NCBI GenBank assembly: GCA_026874595.1
Contig: CM049312.1
Location: 26,841,956 to 26,905,955 of the forward strand
Direction of reading: 5' to 3'
From: Sipunculus nudus
Lineage: Eukaryota > Annelida > Sipuncula > Golfingiida > Sipunculidae
DNA: 64,000 nucleotides
Below the pieces are notes generated by a model. It was given only the letters and a program-made list of their open reading frames with translations. It was not told the DNA's origin and did no database searches. Below, in pieces: positions 60,365 to 64,000 of the stretch; position 1 is the first letter of the stretch; the number at the start of each line of letters is the position of its first letter. A program made the translations under genes and the position numbers.

Positions 60365-60760
60365 GTTTGAACTGTGGGGACTCAACTGTTTCACAACTTC
60401 AAACTTCAAAATCAGAATTTGATATGTTTCAAAGAAACACTTTCTATTTACATTTTACTTGTGCATGCTTACAAGAAATTACTTGTACCATAATGTCCTT
60501 ACCACATCAACCCCAATTTTTATGTAATTTTCCTTTAAACAGTTTTTATACAACATTTTTAAACAGACTGCATTGCCCATTTCACCAGATTTATACCTAC
60601 GCCTCTGGTGCATTGTGGGGATTTGATTGCATACTAACCCTAAACAGCAGAGTCTTACTCTTACCAGGCCGATTCTGAGCAGTGCGGCCCTCTAAATAGT
60701 AAAAGGTCAAAGTTTCCGATGTTGAGCTCACATCTTTTACTACGAACAGAACAGAAGCTG
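60365..60760 (+). repeat. Dispersed repeat D, copy 2
   Basis: Same order of blocks as copy 1, ending near actacgaacag. The ORFs on both strands here are shadows. Confidence 0.72.
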
Positions 60761-61315
60761 AATGTTTATATATCTGATTTATAGATGGTACTGATTCACA
60801 TGCTGTTACTACAGGGACGACATTCTGACGGTATAAAGTTAACTGTCTCATCAATGTTGTAACCGTAGTTAAAGTGACTGGTCGGTTTTATAATATATAT
60901 ATATATAAATATATACATAACCTGTCCCTCCACTCATTTTGTAGGAATTTGTACAAGAGGATACCTGTGACGGTTCACCCTGTCTTAAAAGTGTATCTAT
61001 TTACACAATACCAAACTAATGTACCTGTTTTTTTTTTTATTCTTTTGGAGAGATCGACCTTGATAGTAAAGAACGGTTGGTGGTTTGATTTTAGGGGAGA
61101 CTGGAAGTTATGAATATCAAACCACTAGAGATGTGAACGACCAGGTTCTTGTAACTGTCAAATCAACTGGCTGAACATCATGCATATGTACACTCCAAAA
61201 GATATTTCTGGTACGAATTAACAAAAACAAATCAAAATATTAAAGAAAACATACACTAAGGTTTCTCTGGAGAGGTGCTCCATGCATACAAACACTGATG
61301 ATCATAAAAGTTCGA
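60761..61315. other. Unique sequence, no gene seen
   Basis: A weak echo of the front of repeat D may lie at 61125-61155 (gatgtgaacgaccaggttct). Nothing else was recognised. Confidence 0.3.
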
Positions 61316-62296
61316 TGATAATCACAGAAACAACCACCAAGTCCGTTAACCACAGTACACAGAGTAATCCTTTATTTACACTTCTCCTGGTCACATGAAA
61401 CACGTGACATCGGAATGTAGCGCTGCCCGGTTCATTGTTTGTTTGCGCTGTGTTCACAGTACCATCAATCCACCTTAAGATAAACGGAGTTCCGAACACC
61501 AACAGACCTTCGCTTACGTGCTGGTTTAACTCTCAAAGCACAGTTCACACAGCACTCCCTAATTAGCGCACAGACGATTCTATCTTGTCTCAGAGTCAAT
61601 GTCTTTTACAGCATGTGCCTCCTGGAATCATACAGCTCTAAGTAACCGAATATGCTTCCACACAGGGATATCCAGTACCTCCACAGTTACGCTATTTAAT
61701 ACTGTCCTCGGTCTTTTCCTGGTAGAGCTCACAACAGGTGTAAATCGCAAGATTTTCCAGTCCGTCGGCAAAAAAGTGATACTCGCTCTGAAGTCCGTTA
61801 CAGAGAAATCACCGTGGCCTTTCTCAGACAATCTATGCTTACAGCCATCATCTATCAGCTGATCAGGCACTTGTAGCGAATTTCGTCTTAATCACGTCTT
61901 ATATATGCTTGCTGACGTCAGATCTCCTGATCGTCTTCTGGCCTACCACTACTCACAATTATGCCGACTGTCAATTATTATATGTATTTTGATATGGGCA
62001 CGCCTCTAGAGAAAAAAAAACCGGAGAAAACTAAACTAAACAGGTGCTGATACTTTGAGTATAAAACAAACAATCGTTGCTATAAAAACCGCAAAACAGA
62101 GACGACTCACATGGAATTAAACTGCACTGAAATAAACATCAAACGAGACACGTGTACTTTCTACCCAAAGTTCTCACGCTAATATCTTTTCATGATACTC
62201 CATATAAAAGTACAGTAAATCATCAAAACAATCACCTGGTTATACTACCTACTAGAACATGCAATACAATAACTAAGTCACAGTCCTCTGGTGACA
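61316..62296 (-). mobile_element. Solo LTR, gypsy LTR family 2, copy C
   Basis: On the minus strand it starts TGTCACC at 62296. A TATA-like catatataag lies at 61907-61898, an AATAAA signal at 61376-61371, and it ends near 61316 (ttatca). It matches copy A over about 780 bp and copy B over about 260 bp. No polypurine tract precedes it and no primer site or gag follows, so it is a solo LTR. I could not find a target duplication, so the left end is approximate. The plus and minus ORFs at 61599-61870 are shadows. Confidence 0.75.
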
Positions 62297-63140
62297 ATGG
62301 ATGCTGACGTAATGTGAAGTCTGTTTTAAGGTCTACATGATATTTTAAAAACATTTTGTGAAAATAGAGGGTAGGTTTCATTGTACAGCTTGACACATAT
62401 ATCTTTTGCGTAGATGTATGTTCAATCATACTTTATTTTATGAATTATGTGATTACGTTTCAAAGACCGAAATAGACTCTTTTCAATAAATTTACAATTT
62501 TAAATATTTGACACTCATAAAACTTAATTGTTTTCTAGTAAACAGCACAAACTATATCGTTTTGATGAAATTTGCTGCACGCCAACAGCTTTATTGCACA
62601 GCTTGATTACAGTTTGTATAAAATCGATAGCTGTTTCCAAGATATACATCCTGGACGAAAGGAGTTGTTGATAGAAACATGGATCAGGAATGAAAATAGT
62701 GAAATTGAAAATACAGTTTAATTCGTGAGAATGAAACGGCAGCTGAAAACATTAAGCCCAAAACATGTTTCTTAAGGTGTGTTTGAAAATATTTTGAACG
62801 TCTTGTCAGTTTCTGAAATGAAACCGAGATTAACCCGTGATTAACCCCGCATTTTCCGCATAATATCAAGGATGATATCAAGGATTATTGCTTTTCGTTT
62901 CGATTTCTTAGTAGAGTACACTGATCCTATCCCGTATATTTCAAATTCTATTGGCATAATATGAAAATTTAAATGTGCTGGAAACTTTAAATTTAGCAAA
63001 ATAAATGAGGAGTTTACTGATATAAAGAAACGTAAAAATATTTTTAAAATCATGTTTGCTATCAATTCTATGCTACATAGCAGTATAGTGTTTTATCTTC
63101 TTTATAAGGGAGTATTCATGAGATCTGCACAAAAGATTCT
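62297..63140. other. AT-rich unique sequence, no gene seen
   Basis: No supported gene, RNA or repeat was recognised. Confidence 0.35.
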
Positions 63141-63170
63141 GGGATCCTTAAATCTGTTTTCATACAGAGC

Positions 63171-63271
63171 GCCAGTTCCTCCAACCGGTCCCCGGCGGTC
63201 TATTCCCTGCGGAACTGTAATTCCGAGACCAATTGGTTCACTGATGACATATATTCTTTCCGCTGTTAGCG
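63171..63271 (+). CDS. Putative short terminal exon (very uncertain)
   Basis: A pyrimidine-rich tract and acceptor-like tgttttcatacag lie just before 63171. In the frame starting there the sequence reads SASSSNRSPAVYSL, then RNCNSETNWFTDDIYSFRC, and stops. Many codons end in C or G, unlike the AT-rich flanks. However, the other plus frame (within 63052-63300) and a minus frame are also open over the same bases, so frame and strand are not settled. No family is recognised. Confidence 0.22.
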
Positions 63272-63589
63272 AGGGAGTTTTCTTCTTTGTGTGGCTTTAG
63301 ACTCAATTTTCTCTGTGCCGCCTCCTTTTGATATGTAATAACCAGGCTTGTTATAACAAACATTTCCACAAAAGTATAAATTACATATCGAGACAACTGA
63401 ACTATCGTCAACAATTCAAACCTTTCTTTCTCTCTGCGTAAAATAAAACCAGATAATTCACATTTTTATGCACGGACAGAAATGAAAAAACATGCAAAAA
63501 CTCATATTCTTCATCTCCTAAAAGCAGTCGTTCATACCTATGAAACTAATGGTGTGGTTTCGGAGGTTTTCATAAATGATGTTAACTTC

Positions 63590-64000
63590 TTAAAAGTACA
63601 ATATCATGTTCAGTAATATAAATATTAACTCACACTATTAGCTTATATTGGCTGAATTTCATTGTTTTCAAGCAAAACCATCTCGGCACACAGACTTGCT
63701 ATCACAGAAATGACCTGTTTTATACGTTGTTAGGGTTCTGTTTGTGAGTAAACATGCACCGTCCACAGACTCAACAATTACCTTCAACAACACTACGCAA
63801 CCAGAGGTGCGATCTTTCGTATGCGCAACATATCACAAACATAGAAAAGAAATATGAAAGAAGACAATTATTAAAGTTTGACTATTTTGATTCGTATGCG
63901 GAGGTATGCGGGCTAAATTGATATTTTGAACCAATAATTGCGCCCGATTCAAGTTTATTCAGACTCATGTGTAGGAGTAAGAAAACGATTTTAGAAGTAA
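63590..64000 (+). mobile_element. MITE-like repeat M, copy 4 (cut by window end)
   Basis: It starts near ttaaaagtacaatatcatg and follows copies 2 and 3: ctcacactattagctta, ggctgaattt, gagcaaa/aagcaaaacc, gggttctgtttgtgagtaaacat, accgtccac, tttcgtatgcgcaac, atgaaagaagac, ggtatgcggg, gcgcccga and gtgtaggagtaagaaaacg. Its right terminus lies beyond the window. Confidence 0.7.

Overview
This window looks like intergenic or intronic DNA from an animal nuclear genome. By eye it is roughly two-thirds A+T. It has many TA, CT and CA microsatellites, no dense ORFs, no operons and no long open reading frame of recognisable cellular function. tRNA-headed SINE-like repeats, Ty3/gypsy retrotransposon remains, solo LTRs, short dispersed repeats and foldback elements built on hexamer minisatellites point to an invertebrate. 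A lophotrochozoan, probably a mollusc, is my best guess from repeat texture, but it is not proven.

Layout. 1-12 kb: mostly featureless AT-rich DNA with one tRNA-headed SINE (5.9-6.25 kb) and single copies of two diverged repeat pairs. 12-19.8 kb: compound microsatellites, a 26-bp-arm hairpin, and the first copy of a MITE-like family that occurs four times in the window. 19.9-30.3 kb: two short, related, coding-like stretches on the minus strand (19943-20123 and 27568-27724), each with a splice-acceptor-like left context and the same exon phase, interspersed with three diverged copies of a ~0.9 kb repeat. The third copy is split by a solo LTR. 32.8-38.5 kb: the richest part. A solo LTR (32960-33858) sits in a repeat whose unoccupied counterpart lies at 48.85-49.15 kb. 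A decayed, internally deleted Ty3/gypsy element on the minus strand follows, with a second solo LTR (36426-37260) lying inside its RNase H coding region. 39.5-41 kb: an inverted-repeat stretch and a GC-richer unique island. 43-45.4 kb: a cluster of two MITE copies, a 45-bp minisatellite and two tRNA-like repeats in tandem. 47-51.2 kb: large inverted repeats and another tRNA-headed repeat. 53.5-56.7 kb: two foldback elements made of GAGTCC-type and ATCGGG-type minisatellites whose strand switches part-way. 58-64 kb: two copies of a short dispersed repeat, another gypsy-type solo LTR, a possible short exon and the fourth MITE copy, which runs off the end.

The coherent story is the layering of mobile DNA. 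An old Ty3/gypsy element decayed and was then hit by a younger LTR family. That family makes 4-bp target duplications (atac, atag and cact, all visible) and is left here only as solo LTRs. The only candidates for host coding sequence are the two paralogous exon-like stretches and one GC-rich island near 63.2 kb. All repeat boundaries come from reading the sequence by eye and are approximate unless a target duplication is named.
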